64,000 nt of DNA from CAVTJL01 sp963828215 (GCA_963828215.1 CAWHFO010000059.1:248001-312000), one strand, 5' to 3'; positions 9,564 to 18,553 are shown, counted from the stretch's first letter. Notes: generated by a model not told the origin, from the letters alone. Numbers and translations are program-made.

Positions 9564-10532
9564 TTGACCGCGCATGCCCTGCGCCATCTTCTCATCGCCC
9601 TGGGGCTCGGGCTGCTGGTCGTGCCGATGGCGCCGCCCGCTGGCGCCCAGGACCTCGTCGAGCGCATCGCGGCGGTGGTCAACCAGAACATCATCACCAC
9701 GCAGGATCTCCTGGACCGCATCGACCTCGCCATCGTGAGCTCGGGGCTGCCGAACGACGCGGACAGCCGCCGCCGCTTGGCGCCGCAGGTGCTTCGCGGC
9801 TACATCGACGAGACGCTGGAGCTTCAGGAGGCGCATCGGCTGAAGCTCGACGCGGCCAGCGACGAGATCGACCGGGCCTTCGCGTCGATCGCCCAGCGCA
9901 ACAAGATGACGCCCGACGCCCTGGCCGAGTATCTGAGGAGCCGCGGCGTCGATCCGAAGCTCCTGCGCAGCCAGCTGAGGGCGCAGATCGGCTGGCTCAA
10001 GGTGGTCACCCGGGAGCTCCGGCCGAAGATCGTCGTGACCCGGGAGCAGGTGGACCTGGCGCTGAAGTCCGATGCCGCCGGCGACGAGGAGCTCAATCTC
10101 GCGGAGATCGTCCTGCCCATCTACGCGCCCGATCAGGAGGCGTCGGTGCGCAAGGACGCGGACGGGCTCGTGGCCTCCATCCGCAAGGGCGGCGACTTCG
10201 CGGCCCTCGCCCGGCAGCTCTCGGCGGCCCAGAACGCCGGCCAGGGCGGCGACCTGGGCTGGGTCCGACTCTCGAGCCTGATCCCCGAGCTTCGCCAGGT
10301 CCTGGCGCCGATGCCGGCCGGCTCCGTCACCGACCCCATACGAACGCCGACCGGCTTCTATGTCTTCCAGGTGCGGGATCGGCGCCTGACCGCCACCCAG
10401 CCCCTGGCCCAGGTCACCGACGCCCAGCGCCAGCAGGTGCGCCAGCAGCTCGAGGAGGAGCAGCTGCAGCGCCAGGCCACCCGCTACCTCCGCGATCTCC
10501 GCCGCAGCGCCTTCATCGACGTCCGGATCTAG
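9564..10532 (+). CDS. surA: Periplasmic chaperone / peptidyl-prolyl isomerase SurA
   Basis: 322 residues. SurA escorts outer-membrane proteins such as LptD across the periplasm. A signal peptide (LLIALGLGLLVVPMAPPAGAQ) leads into the SurA N-terminal domain (LVERIAAVVNQNIITTQDLL). One parvulin PPIase domain is present (about residues 170-270: LNLAEIVLPIYAP, then FAALARQLSAAQNAGQGGDL, then DPIRTPTGFYVFQV). E. coli SurA has two PPIase domains; a single one is common in this class. The start is TTG at 9564 with GGGAGG at good spacing; the nearby ATG at 9574 is out of frame. Confidence 0.9.
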   Translation: MTAHALRHLLIALGLGLLVVPMAPPAGAQDLVERIAAVVNQNIITTQDLLDRIDLAIVSSGLPNDADSRRRLAPQVLRGYIDETLELQEAHRLKLDAASDEIDRAFASIAQRNKMTPDALAEYLRSRGVDPKLLRSQLRAQIGWLKVVTRELRPKIVVTREQVDLALKSDAAGDEELNLAEIVLPIYAPDQEASVRKDADGLVASIRKGGDFAALARQLSAAQNAGQGGDLGWVRLSSLIPELRQVLAPMPAGSVTDPIRTPTGFYVFQVRDRRLTATQPLAQVTDAQRQQVRQQLEEEQLQRQATRYLRDLRRSAFIDVRI

Positions 10533-10552
10533 CCGGCTCGCCGGTCGCTCCC

Positions 10553-11400
10553 GTGCGCGACGAGGACGCCCTGCCGCCCCTTCGCGAGATCATCCGCCGC
10601 CACGGGCTGGGCGCCGACAAGCGGCTCGGCCAGCACTTCCTGCTCGATCCGGGCATCCTGGCGCGGATCGTGGCGGCGGCCGGCCCGATCGCCGGGCACA
10701 CGGTGCTGGAGGTGGGCCCGGGGCCGGGCGGCCTCACCCGGGCCATTCTGGCGGCCGGCGCGGGCCGGGTGGTCGCCGTCGAGAAGGACAGGCGGTGCGT
10801 GCGGGCCCTGACCGAGCTCGCCCGCCGCCGAGGGCGGGCTCCTCGAGGTCGTCGAGGGCGATGCCCTGACCTTCGACCCGGGCACGATCGCGCAGGCGGG
10901 GCCGATTCACGTCATTGCCAACCTCCCTTACAATATCGCGACGGAGCTGCTGATCCGCTGGCTGGACCGGCTCGACTGTCTCGCCGGGCTGACCTTGATG
11001 TTCCAAAAGGAGGTGGCCCTGCGGCTGACCGCCCGGCCGGGCGCCGCCGGCTGGGGGCGCCTTTCGCGTGCTGGCGCAGACCCTGTGCCGGGTCGAGCGC
11101 GTGCTCGAGCTGCCGCCGTCGGCCTTCGTGCCGCCGCCCAAGGTCAGCTCCGCCCTGGTGAGGCTGACACCGTTGCCGGTCCGGCCCACGGCCCCGATGA
11201 TCGAGCGGCTGAGGGCGGTGACGCGGGCGGCGTTCGGTCAGCGCCGCAAGATGCTGAGGTCGAGCCTGAAGGGCCTCGGGGCCGGCTCGGGCGGGCTGCT
11301 CGAGGTCGCCGGCATCGACCCGCGGCGCCGCGCCGAGACCTTGTCGCTCGAGGAGATGATGCGGCTGGCCGTGGCCTATGACGAGGCGTCGAGCGGATAG
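10553..11400 (+). CDS. rsmA: 16S rRNA dimethyladenosine transferase RsmA (KsgA), two frameshifts
   Basis: Dimethylates two adjacent adenosines in helix 45 of 16S rRNA. The first frame (GTG start at 10553) gives DKRLGQHFLLDPGIL and the SAM-binding VLEVGPGPGGLTRAIL. It breaks near 10822, after which GGLLEVVEGDALTFDPG and the catalytic NLPYNIATELL are in another frame. A second break near 11066 leads to VLAQTLCRVERVLELPPSAF and the C-terminal domain ending DEASSG. All KsgA motifs survive in order, so the breaks look like base-calling errors. pdxA, often found between surA and rsmA, is absent here. The 3' end overlaps convergent gmk by 25 bp. Confidence 0.9.
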
Positions 11401-12056
11401 CTCTCGGCCAACCTGAAGCGGGTCACGAAGTCCATCATGCCGGTCTGGCGCCGGCGCTTGAGACGCTCGGCGCAGAGAATGGCGCGCGCCGCCGACACGC
11501 TCGCCTCGAAGTCGCCGTTGACGATGACGTAGTCGTACTCGGCCCAGTGCGTGACGTCCGCCGCCACCTGGGCCAGCCGATAGCGCACCGTGACGTCATT
11601 GTCCTCGGCGCGGGTCCGCAGGCGGCGGGCGAGCTCCGGCACGGAGGGCGGCAGGATGAAGAGGCCGACCACGTCCTCGGCGGCCGTGGCGCGAAGCTGC
11701 TGCGCGCCCTGCCAGTCGATGTCGAAAAGAACGTCGCGGCCCTTGGCGAGCGCCGCCTCGACGGGCGCCCTCGGCGTGCCGTAGTCATGGCCGTAGACGG
11801 TCGCGTGCTCGAGCAGCTCGCCCGCCGCCACCATGCTCTCGAAGCTCGCCGTATCGATGAAGTGGTAGTGGATCCCGTCGACCTCGGACGGGCGCCGGGG
11901 CCGCGTCGTCACCGAGATCGAGAGGCTGAGGTCGGGCTCGAGCTCGAGCACGCGCCGCGAGATGGAGGTCTTGCCGGCACCCGAGGGCGACGACATGACC
12001 AGCATCAGGCCCCGCCTCTTCAGGGCGGGCGTCGCCTCGCCGACGGTCGGGCTCAT
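11376..12056 (-). CDS. gmk: Guanylate kinase
   Basis: 226 residues. Phosphorylates GMP to GDP. The P-loop is SSPSGAGKTSISRRV near residue 22. The GMP-binding segment is ISVTTRPRRPSEVDGIHYHF, and the catalytic lid and core continue with YGTPRAPVEAALAKGRDVLFD. Length matches the family. Its position next to fatty-acid genes and convergent with rsmA differs from the usual yicC-gmk pair; no yicC is visible. Confidence 0.97.
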   Translation of the reverse strand: MSPTVGEATPALKRRGLMLVMSSPSGAGKTSISRRVLELEPDLSLSISVTTRPRRPSEVDGIHYHFIDTASFESMVAAGELLEHATVYGHDYGTPRAPVEAALAKGRDVLFDIDWQGAQQLRATAAEDVVGLFILPPSVPELARRLRTRAEDNDVTVRYRLAQVAADVTHWAEYDYVIVNGDFEASVSAARAILCAERLKRRRQTGMMDFVTRFRLAESYPLDASS

Positions 12057-12174
12057 GGCAAGCTTACTCTCGGTCCATTCTACCTACGCGTTCTAGCCGC
12101 TCGGCGGAGCCAGACCAAGCCCGGGCTGCGATGCGGGTCGACGGCTCGTCTCCGCTGCCCGCGCGACGCGCCGC

Positions 12175-13185
12175 TCACCCGCCGCTGGAGCCGTCACTCT
12201 CCGAATCGCGGAGCTTGCGCCAGCGAGCGACATTGCGATTGTGCTCGGCCAGCGTGCGGGCGAAGGCGTGGCCGCCGCTGCCGTCGGCCACGAAGTAGAG
12301 ATAGTCGACCTTGGCGGGGTGCACGGCCGCCTCGAGGGCGGCCCGCCCGGGATTGGCGATCGGCCCCGGCGGGAGGCCACCGACCCGATAGGTGTTGTAC
12401 GGGCTGTCGATCTGCAGGTCGGTGCGGGTCAGGGGCCGGCCGAGCGGGCCCGTCCCGTGGGTCAGGGCATAGATCACCGTCGGATCGGTCTGCAGCCTCA
12501 TCCCTTTGGCCAGACGGTTGAAGAAGACGGCGGCGATCTCGCGATATTCGCTCGGGATCGAGGTCTCGCGCTGGATCAGCGACGCCAGGACCACCATCTG
12601 CTCCGGATTTTCGAGCGGGAGGCCCGCCGCCCGCCCGCGCCACAGCTCGGCCACCGTGTCGCGCATGGCCCTTTCCATGCGCTCGACCAGCCGGATGCGC
12701 GGCTCGTCACGCGGGACGAGATAGGTCTCGGCGAGGAAGCTGCCCTCGGGCGGCATGGGCGGAAGGTCGCCGGCCAGGATGTCGGAGGCCCGAAGCATGT
12801 CGTAGACCTGGGCGACCGTGAGCCCCTCGGCGACGGTGATCGGATGCTCGACCGTCTTGCCGCTCTCCAGCAGGGCCAGGACCTGGTTGGGCGACATGCC
12901 CGGGGTGAACCGGTACTCGCCCGCCTGCAGGCGCCGGTCGCGGCCGGCGAGGCGTGCGGCGATCTCGAGGAAAAGCGGCGGGTCGATCACGCCCTCGTCG
13001 GCGAGCCGGCTGGCGATGCCGACGAGCCCCGTCCCGCGCGGCAGATAGACGACGGTCGGCGCGGAGAGCGGCCCCGGCTGGTCGAGCCAGCGCTGCAGAT
13101 AGACATAGCCGCCGACGCCGACCACGAGGCCGAGCGCGCCCAGCGTGAGAACGGCCCACAGCAGGAGGGCCCTGATCCGTCGCAA
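12175..13185 (-). CDS. mltG: Endolytic murein transglycosylase MltG
   Basis: 336 residues. A YceG-family lytic transglycosylase that cuts nascent glycan strands at the inner membrane. One N-terminal transmembrane helix is present (about residues 7-30). A LysM-like module follows (PRGTGLVGIASRLADEGVI, then GEYRFTPGMSPNQVLALLES). The catalytic domain has the conserved Glu in SLIQRETSIPSEYREIAAVF and continues MRLQTDPTVIYAL and SPYNTYRVGGLPPGPIANPG. It sits 11 bp downstream of fabF, the common fabF-mltG arrangement. Confidence 0.95.
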   Translation of the reverse strand: MRRIRALLLWAVLTLGALGLVVGVGGYVYLQRWLDQPGPLSAPTVVYLPRGTGLVGIASRLADEGVIDPPLFLEIAARLAGRDRRLQAGEYRFTPGMSPNQVLALLESGKTVEHPITVAEGLTVAQVYDMLRASDILAGDLPPMPPEGSFLAETYLVPRDEPRIRLVERMERAMRDTVAELWRGRAAGLPLENPEQMVVLASLIQRETSIPSEYREIAAVFFNRLAKGMRLQTDPTVIYALTHGTGPLGRPLTRTDLQIDSPYNTYRVGGLPPGPIANPGRAALEAAVHPAKVDYLYFVADGSGGHAFARTLAEHNRNVARWRKLRDSESDGSSGG

Positions 13186-13196
13186 CGGTCCGCCCG

Positions 13197-14468
13197 TCAG
13201 GAGTTCGCGGCTCGCGTGAAGACGAGGGAGGCGTTCGTTCCGCCGAACCCGAAGGAGTTCGAGAGGGCGGCCTCGACGTTACGGCGCCGCGCCTCGTGCG
13301 GAACCAAGTCGATGCCGGAGCAGCTCTCCTCCGGATCGTCGAGGTTGAGGGTCGGCGGCACGATCTGATCGCGGAGCGCCAGGATGGAGAAGATGGCCTC
13401 GACGCCGCCGGCCGCGCCCAGGAGATGACCGATCGCCGACTTGGTCGACGACATCGACATGGCGGCGGCGGCATTCCCGAAGAGGCGCTTCACCGCGCCG
13501 AACTCGATCTCGTCGCCGAGCGGCGTCGAGGTGCCGTGGGCATTCACATAGTCGATGTCGGAGGGCTGCAGCCCGGCCGAGCGGAGCGCCGCCGCCATCG
13601 AGCGGAAGCCGCCGTCGCCATCGGGCAGCGGCGCCGTCACATGGTACGCGTCGCCCGACATGCCGTAGCCCTTGACCTCGGCGTAGATCTTGGCCCCGCG
13701 CCGGCGCGCATGCTCGAGCTCCTCGAGGACGACGACCCCGGCGCCCTCGCCCATGACGAAGCCGTCGCGCGCCTTGTCCCAGGGCCGGGACGCCTTGGTG
13801 GGGGCGTCGTTGAAGCCCGTGCTCAGGGCCCGGCACGCGCAGAAGCCGGCGACCCCGATCCGGCAGACCGCGGCCTCGGTGCCTCCGGCGACCATGACGT
13901 CCGCATCGTCGAGCATGATCATGCGGGCCGCGTCGCCGATCGCGTGGGCGCCGGTCGAGCAGGCCGTGACGACGGCGTGGTTGGGCCCTCTGAGCCCGAA
14001 GCGGATCGAGACCTGGCCGCTCGCCAGATTGATGAGGGCGGAGGTGATGAAGAACGGGCTGACGCGGCGCGGGCCGCTCTTCTCGAGCGTGAGCGCCGTC
14101 TCGGCGATCGCGTCCAGGCCGCCGATGCCGGAGCCGATGAGCACGCCGGCCCGCTCCTTCTGCTCCTCGGTCTGCAGGGGAAAGCCCGAGTCGCGGATGG
14201 CCTCGGTGGCGGCAGCGATGCCGTAGACGATGAAGAGGTCGATCCGCCGGAGGTCCTTGGGCTCGATGAAGTCGGTGGCCCTGAAGGCGCCTTCGGCCTC
14301 GCCGGAAGGCACGAGCCCGGCGATCCTGGCGGGCATGTCGTCCACCTGGAAGCGGTCGATCTGTCGGACGCCCGACTGGCCCGCGATCAGTCGACGCCAT
14401 GTGACGTCGACACCGCATCCGAGCGGTGTGACCAGACCGAGACCGGTGACGACGACACGACGCTTCAC
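13197..14468 (-). CDS. fabF: Beta-ketoacyl-ACP synthase II
   Basis: 423 residues. Elongates acyl-ACP chains by condensation with malonyl-ACP. The Cys-His-His triad is visible: Cys in AVVTACSTGAHAIG, His in VNAHGTSTPLGD, and His in KSAIGHLLGAAGG. The N-terminus MKRRVVVTGLGLVTPLGCGV is canonical. It is part of the minus-strand fabD-fabG-acpP-fabF-mltG operon, 46 bp after acpP. Confidence 0.97.
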   Translation of the reverse strand: MKRRVVVTGLGLVTPLGCGVDVTWRRLIAGQSGVRQIDRFQVDDMPARIAGLVPSGEAEGAFRATDFIEPKDLRRIDLFIVYGIAAATEAIRDSGFPLQTEEQKERAGVLIGSGIGGLDAIAETALTLEKSGPRRVSPFFITSALINLASGQVSIRFGLRGPNHAVVTACSTGAHAIGDAARMIMLDDADVMVAGGTEAAVCRIGVAGFCACRALSTGFNDAPTKASRPWDKARDGFVMGEGAGVVVLEELEHARRRGAKIYAEVKGYGMSGDAYHVTAPLPDGDGGFRSMAAALRSAGLQPSDIDYVNAHGTSTPLGDEIEFGAVKRLFGNAAAAMSMSSTKSAIGHLLGAAGGVEAIFSILALRDQIVPPTLNLDDPEESCSGIDLVPHEARRRNVEAALSNSFGFGGTNASLVFTRAANS

Positions 14469-14514
14469 GCCTTACCTCGCTCTCGCTCGGGGGGCGGGCC
14501 CCCCGTCTCCGGTC

Positions 14515-14748
14515 TCAGCTATGCTCCTTGATGTAGTTGATCGCGTCCTTGACGGTCAGGATCTTCTCGGCCGCATCGTCAGGGATCTCGCAGCCGAACT
14601 CCTCCTCGAACGCCATCACGAGCTCGACCGTGTCGAGGCTGTCGGCGCCCAGGTCGTCGACGAAGCTGGCGCTCTCCGTGACCTTCGACTCGTCGACGCC
14701 GAGATGCTCGACGACGATCTTCTTTACCCGCTCGGCGATATCGCTCAT
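14515..14748 (-). CDS. acpP: Acyl carrier protein
   Basis: A 77-residue acidic ACP. The phosphopantetheine attachment serine is in DDLGADSLDTVELVMAFE, near residue 37. Start MSDIAERVKKIVVEHLGVDE and end NYIKEHS match the family. The start at 14748 gives the standard length, although the frame remains open far upstream over fabG. It lies between fabG and fabF, the usual order. The serine would be loaded by an AcpS-type transferase, not necessarily by the Sfp-type enzyme at 32906-33634. Confidence 0.97.
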   Translation of the reverse strand: MSDIAERVKKIVVEHLGVDESKVTESASFVDDLGADSLDTVELVMAFEEEFGCEIPDDAAEKILTVKDAINYIKEHS

Positions 14749-14873
14749 CCAACTGTCTCCGCTTTCGACGCCAGACCGCCCCGCCGCGCCGCCCGGGCGT
14801 CGTGACGAGGCGGCTTTTACACGATGCCCATAGCCTTGGCCAGCGCCCGCCCGGGGGCCGCCGGCCGCTCCCC

Positions 14874-15611
14874 CTAGATCATCGCCATGCCGCCATTGAC
14901 GTGCAACGTCTGGCCCGTGACCCATGCCGCGGCGTCGCTGGCGAGATAGACGGCGGCGGCGGCGACGTCCTCGCCCGTCCCCATCCGGCCCACCGGGATC
15001 CGCGCCAGGAGGTCGGCCCGCTGCCGCTCGTCGAGCGCTTCCGTCATGGCGGTCTGGACGAAGCCGGGCGCTATGCAGTTCACGGTGATGCCCCGGCTCG
15101 CCACCTCGGCCGCCAGGGACTTGCTCATGCCGATCAGGCCCGCCTTGGCGGCGGCATAGTTCGCCTGGCCCGGATTTCCCGTGACGGCGACGATCGACGT
15201 CACATTGATGATCCTGCCGTGCCGGCGGCGCATCATGCCGCGCAGCGCCGCCCGGCCCAGCCGGAAGCATGCGGAGAGGTTCGTGTCGAGCACCGCCTGC
15301 CAATCGGCGTCCTTCATGCGCACCGCGAGCGTGTCGCGCGTGATGCCGGCGTTGTTGACGAGAATGTCGAGACGGCCGTGGCTCTCGGCGGCGGCGACCA
15401 GGGCCTCGGCCGCCCCGGCGTCCGTCACCTCGCCCAGGGCCACCGAGACCCGCTCGCCCAGGACGCCCGCCAGCTCGTCGAGGGCCTCGCGGCGCCGCCC
15501 CGCCAGGGTCACGGTCGCTCCCTGGCCATGGAGCGCTCGCGCGATGGCGCCGCCGATGCCGCCCGACGCGCCGGTCACGAGCGCCACCTTGCCCGTCAGG
15601 TCGAACATCAT
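14874..15611 (-). CDS. fabG: 3-oxoacyl-ACP reductase
   Basis: 245 residues. NADPH-dependent SDR that reduces the beta-keto group in fatty-acid elongation. Motifs: LVTGASGGIGGAIAR, LVNNAGITRD, the catalytic Ser-Tyr-Lys in VTSIVAVTGNPGQANYAAAK, and the C-terminal TGQTLHVNGGMAM. Two adjacent ATG codons (15611 and 15608) can serve as start. The fabD stop is only 1 bp away, so the genes are coupled. Confidence 0.96.
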   Translation of the reverse strand: MMFDLTGKVALVTGASGGIGGAIARALHGQGATVTLAGRRREALDELAGVLGERVSVALGEVTDAGAAEALVAAAESHGRLDILVNNAGITRDTLAVRMKDADWQAVLDTNLSACFRLGRAALRGMMRRRHGRIINVTSIVAVTGNPGQANYAAAKAGLIGMSKSLAAEVASRGITVNCIAPGFVQTAMTEALDERQRADLLARIPVGRMGTGEDVAAAAVYLASDAAAWVTGQTLHVNGGMAMI

Positions 15612-15612
15612 C

Positions 15613-16575
15613 TCAGGCCGCTCCCGCATCGGCGAGCGCGCGCAGGGCCGGCTCGATGTCGGCCGGCTCCTGGACCGACACGATCGAAGCGCCCGGCAGC
15701 CCCCGCTTGGCGAGCCCGGCCAGCACCCGCCCGGGGCCCAGCTCCACGACCGTCCGCACACCCAGCCGCGCCATGGTGATCATGCTCTCCCGCCACCGGA
15801 CCCGACCGGTGACCTGCCTAGTGAGGAGGCCGGGAAGCTGCGCCCCGGCCGTGACGGGCTCCGCCGTGACATTGGCGATCAGGGGCACACCCGGCTCCTC
15901 GAAGCGGATCCGGGACAGGGCATCGCCCAGCTCGGCCGCCGCCGGCGCCATCAGCGCGCAATGAAAGGGCGCGCTGACCTGGAGCAGCGTCGCCCGCCGC
16001 GCGCCCCGCTCCTTGCCGAGCGTCACCGCCCGCTCGACCGCCGCCCGGTGGCCGCTCACCACCACCTGGCCGGCGCAGTTGTCGTTGGCGACCTGGCAAA
16101 TCTCGGAACCCTGCGACGCGGCCAGGGCGACCCGCTCGACCTCATCGACGTCGAGGCCGAGGATGGCGGCCATGGCCCCGCTCCCCGCGGACACCGCCCT
16201 CTGCATGGCGCTCCCGCGCAGCCGCAGGAGGCGGGCGGCATCGGCGATCGGCAGGGCTCCCACGGCCGCGAGGGCCGAATACTCGCCGAGCGAGTGGCCG
16301 GCCACATAGTCGATCAAGGCGCTGAGCGGCCGGCCGGCCGCCTGCTCGACCGCGCGGACGGCCGCGAGCGATACCGCCATGAGCGCCGGCTGAGCATGCT
16401 CGGTGAGCGTCAGCGTCTCGATCGGCCCCTCGAAGATCAGGCGCGAGAGGGGCTCGCCGAGTGCCGAATCGACCTCGTCGAACACCGCCCGCGCGGCCGG
16501 GGCGGCGTCGTAGAGGGCCTTGCCCATGGCTACGGCCTGAGCCCCCTGTCCGGGGAAGAGTGCGATCGCCGTCAT
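15613..16575 (-). CDS. fabD: Malonyl-CoA:ACP transacylase
   Basis: 320 residues. Moves malonyl from CoA to ACP. The nucleophile is in DYVAGHSLGEYSALAA (GHSLG, Ser near residue 94). The N-terminus FPGQGAQAVAMGKALYD is the family signature. The catalytic His is in SAPFHCALMAPAAAEL, and QVTGRVRWRESM is also typical. It is the first gene of the minus-strand fab operon, with a good promoter 70-100 bp upstream. Confidence 0.97.
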   Translation of the reverse strand: MTAIALFPGQGAQAVAMGKALYDAAPAARAVFDEVDSALGEPLSRLIFEGPIETLTLTEHAQPALMAVSLAAVRAVEQAAGRPLSALIDYVAGHSLGEYSALAAVGALPIADAARLLRLRGSAMQRAVSAGSGAMAAILGLDVDEVERVALAASQGSEICQVANDNCAGQVVVSGHRAAVERAVTLGKERGARRATLLQVSAPFHCALMAPAAAELGDALSRIRFEEPGVPLIANVTAEPVTAGAQLPGLLTRQVTGRVRWRESMITMARLGVRTVVELGPGRVLAGLAKRGLPGASIVSVQEPADIEPALRALADAGAA

Positions 16576-16644
16576 CTGCCGCTTATGATGCCTGCCGACG
16601 GGGCCGGCGCATGTGAGTGGATCGGGCGCCTCGGCGCCCGCGTG

Positions 16645-16672
16645 CTCATATAGACGGCCGCGCGACTGTCAA
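16645..16672 (-). promoter_or_regulatory. Promoter of the fabD operon
   Basis: On the minus strand a perfect -35 TTGACA (16667-16672) is followed after 16 bp by TATGAG (16645-16650). This predicts transcription starting near 16638, leaving a leader of about 60 nt before the fabD ATG. It lies in the 265-bp divergent region between fabD and rpsF, which contains no gene that I can see. Confidence 0.6.
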
Positions 16673-16772
16673 GCGCACTTGCGGCCGGCCGCCGATAGTG
16701 TATTTTCCGGCGCCTGTTTTCGACGAGCCGGACGTCGATCGCGTCGGCCGGACTCGACTGACCAGCAGAAGG

Positions 16773-16803
16773 GGCCCGACCGCCGGTCGCGGCCGCCCTT
16801 TTT
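16773..16803 (+). terminator. Terminator-like hairpin in the rpsF leader
   Basis: GGCCCGACC (16773-16781), loop GCC, and GGTCGCGGCC (16785-16794) form a 9-bp stem with one bulged base. Four bases later comes TTTTT (16799-16803). It points in the direction of rpsF and ends 37 bp before its ATG, so it sits where an attenuator would act and not at the end of a gene. Regulation of rpsF by such a structure is inference. Confidence 0.45.
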
Positions 16804-16840
16804 GGCGTGCCTAGTCGGCTAGCGTGGAGTTGTTCGCTGA

Positions 16841-17305
16841 ATGACCTTCTATGAGCACACGCTGATCGCGCGACCCGATCTCTCCGGCCAGCAGGCACAG
16901 ACGCTGGCGGAGACCTTCGGGCAGCTGATCACGGAGCAGGGCGGCCGGGTCGCCAAGAGCGAGTATTGGGGGCTCCGCAACCTCGCCTTCCGCGTCAAGA
17001 GGAACCGCAAGGGCCACTATCTCCATCTCGTGGTGGACGCCTCGTCGGCCGTGCTGGCCGAGCTCGAGCGCACCGAGCGCTACCACGAGGACGTCCTGCG
17101 CTTTCTCACCATCAAGGTCGACGCCCTGGAGGAAGGGCCGTCGGTCGTGATGCAGGTCCGCGCCAGCCGCGACGACCGCGGCGGCCGCCGCGACCGCGAT
17201 CGCGGCGACTTCCGCCGGGACGACGGGCCGCGCAGGGACGATGGCCCACGGCGGGACGAGGGCTCGCGGCGTGACGACGTGCCGCGCAGGGAGGACGCGC
17301 GATGA
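16841..17305 (+). CDS. rpsF: 30S ribosomal protein S6
   Basis: 154 residues. It starts MTFYEHTLIARPDLSGQQAQ and keeps the S6 core through EYWGLRNLAFRVKRNRKGHY and ERTERYHEDVLRFLTIKV. After residue 108 comes a highly charged tail of about 45 residues with imperfect RRDDGP/RRDEGS/RRDDVP repeats. Long charged S6 tails are common in alphaproteobacteria. The stop overlaps the rpsR start by 4 bp (ATGA). Confidence 0.97.
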   Translation: MTFYEHTLIARPDLSGQQAQTLAETFGQLITEQGGRVAKSEYWGLRNLAFRVKRNRKGHYLHLVVDASSAVLAELERTERYHEDVLRFLTIKVDALEEGPSVVMQVRASRDDRGGRRDRDRGDFRRDDGPRRDDGPRRDEGSRRDDVPRREDAR

Positions 17306-17601
17306 GCGACAATCCGGGATTTTCGCACGAGGACCGGGGCGACCGCCGCCGTGGCGGGGAGCCGCCGAACATCACCATCCGGCGTCCCTTCTTCCGCCGC
17401 CGCAAGTCCAGCCCGTTCGCCCACGCCGACGCGCCGGTGATCGACTACAAGGACATCAAGCTCCTGCAGCGCTTCGTCTCGGAGCGGGGCAAGATCGTGC
17501 CGCGGCGGATCACGGCCGTCACCGCGAAGGAGCAGCGGGCTCTGGCGCAGGCGATCAAACGGGCGCGCGAGCTGGCGCTCCTGCCGTACGTCGCGCATTG
17601 A
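17302..17601 (+). CDS. rpsR: 30S ribosomal protein S18
   Basis: 99 residues. The S18 core is IDYKDIKLLQRFVSERGKIV followed by PRRITAVTAKEQRALAQAIK and ARELALLPYVAH. The N-terminal 40 residues are a charged extension with FFRRRKSSPFA. S18 binds next to S6 on the 30S platform. It is coupled to rpsF by an ATGA overlap and followed after 19 bp by the DUF2232 gene. Confidence 0.97.
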   Translation: MSDNPGFSHEDRGDRRRGGEPPNITIRRPFFRRRKSSPFAHADAPVIDYKDIKLLQRFVSERGKIVPRRITAVTAKEQRALAQAIKRARELALLPYVAH

Positions 17602-17620
17602 TCAGGAGGGCCACGGCAGG

Positions 17621-18535
17621 ATGGGACGGGCCGGCGCGGTCACGGCGTTGGCGGGAGCCGCGAGCGGCGTCCTCTTCCTGTCGCTCGTCCTGGGGGCGCA
17701 TGCGGCTCCCTTCGTCGCCTATTTCGTGCAGCTGCCGCTCTTCTTCTGCGGCCTCGCCTTCGGCTTCGCGTCCGTAACCTTCGCGTCCGCCGGCGCCACG
17801 ATCGTAGCGCTGCTCCTCGGTGGCGTTCTCGCGGCGATCGGCTTCGTCCTGATCGAGGTGGCACCGACGGTCCTCGTCGTGCGGCAGGCGTTGCTGTGGC
17901 GCGAGCGCGACGGCATCGTGGAGTGGTATCCCACCGGACGCATCCTCGCCGAGCTGACCCTCCTGACGGGAGGCCTCGTGCTCCTGGGGCTTCTCTGGCT
18001 CGCCTTCGGCGAAGGCGGGGTCGAGGGAGCGTTCGAGCGCTTTGCGCAGGCGCTGTCCACGGAGGCCGGCACCGCGGCGGCCGCGGCCCAGCTCCATGCC
18101 CTCACCGTGCGCTGGGCGCGCTGGGTCCCGGGCATCGTCGCGATGTCCTGGATGCTGATGACGATCCTCAATGCGGTCCTGGCCCAACTGCTCGCCCGGC
18201 GGGCCGGATGGGCCAGGCGGCCGATGCCCGACATCGCGACGCTCGAGGTGCCGCGCTACTGCGCGATCGCCCTGGCCCTGGCCCTGGCCGCCGTCCTGGC
18301 GGCGGACGGATTCCTGGGCTATGTGGCGGCCGCCGCGGTGCTGGTCTTCGCGGTCCCCGCCCTGTTCCAGGGGCTCGCCGTCATCCACACCCTCAGCCGG
18401 CGCCGTGCGCCCAACCGGGTTCCCCTCATCCTTTTCTACGTCCTGCTGACGGTGTTCAGCTGGCCTCTCGTGCCCCTCGTGGTCCTTCTCGGCCTCGTGG
18501 ACGTGTGGGCCGGCCTGCGCCGTCGACTGGCGTGA
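17621..18535 (+). CDS. DUF2232 integral membrane protein
   Basis: A 304-residue hydrophobic protein with about eight predicted membrane spans. Between rpsR and rplI, this is the position of the conserved DUF2232 (YybS-like) membrane protein of alphaproteobacteria. Segments such as FVQLPLFFCGLAFGFASVTF near residue 35 and the C-terminal pair VPLILFYVLLTVFSWPLVPL support this. Function is unknown; conserved linkage to ribosomal genes is the main clue. It is 18 bp before rplI. Confidence 0.8.
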   Translation: MGRAGAVTALAGAASGVLFLSLVLGAHAAPFVAYFVQLPLFFCGLAFGFASVTFASAGATIVALLLGGVLAAIGFVLIEVAPTVLVVRQALLWRERDGIVEWYPTGRILAELTLLTGGLVLLGLLWLAFGEGGVEGAFERFAQALSTEAGTAAAAAQLHALTVRWARWVPGIVAMSWMLMTILNAVLAQLLARRAGWARRPMPDIATLEVPRYCAIALALALAAVLAADGFLGYVAAAAVLVFAVPALFQGLAVIHTLSRRRAPNRVPLILFYVLLTVFSWPLVPLVVLLGLVDVWAGLRRRLA

Positions 18536-18553
18536 TAGCGGAGGTCTCTGTCG

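Noticed and set aside
17170..17290. CRISPR-like repeat
   Set aside because: The periodicity is codon-level charged repeats within rpsF, with no spacers.
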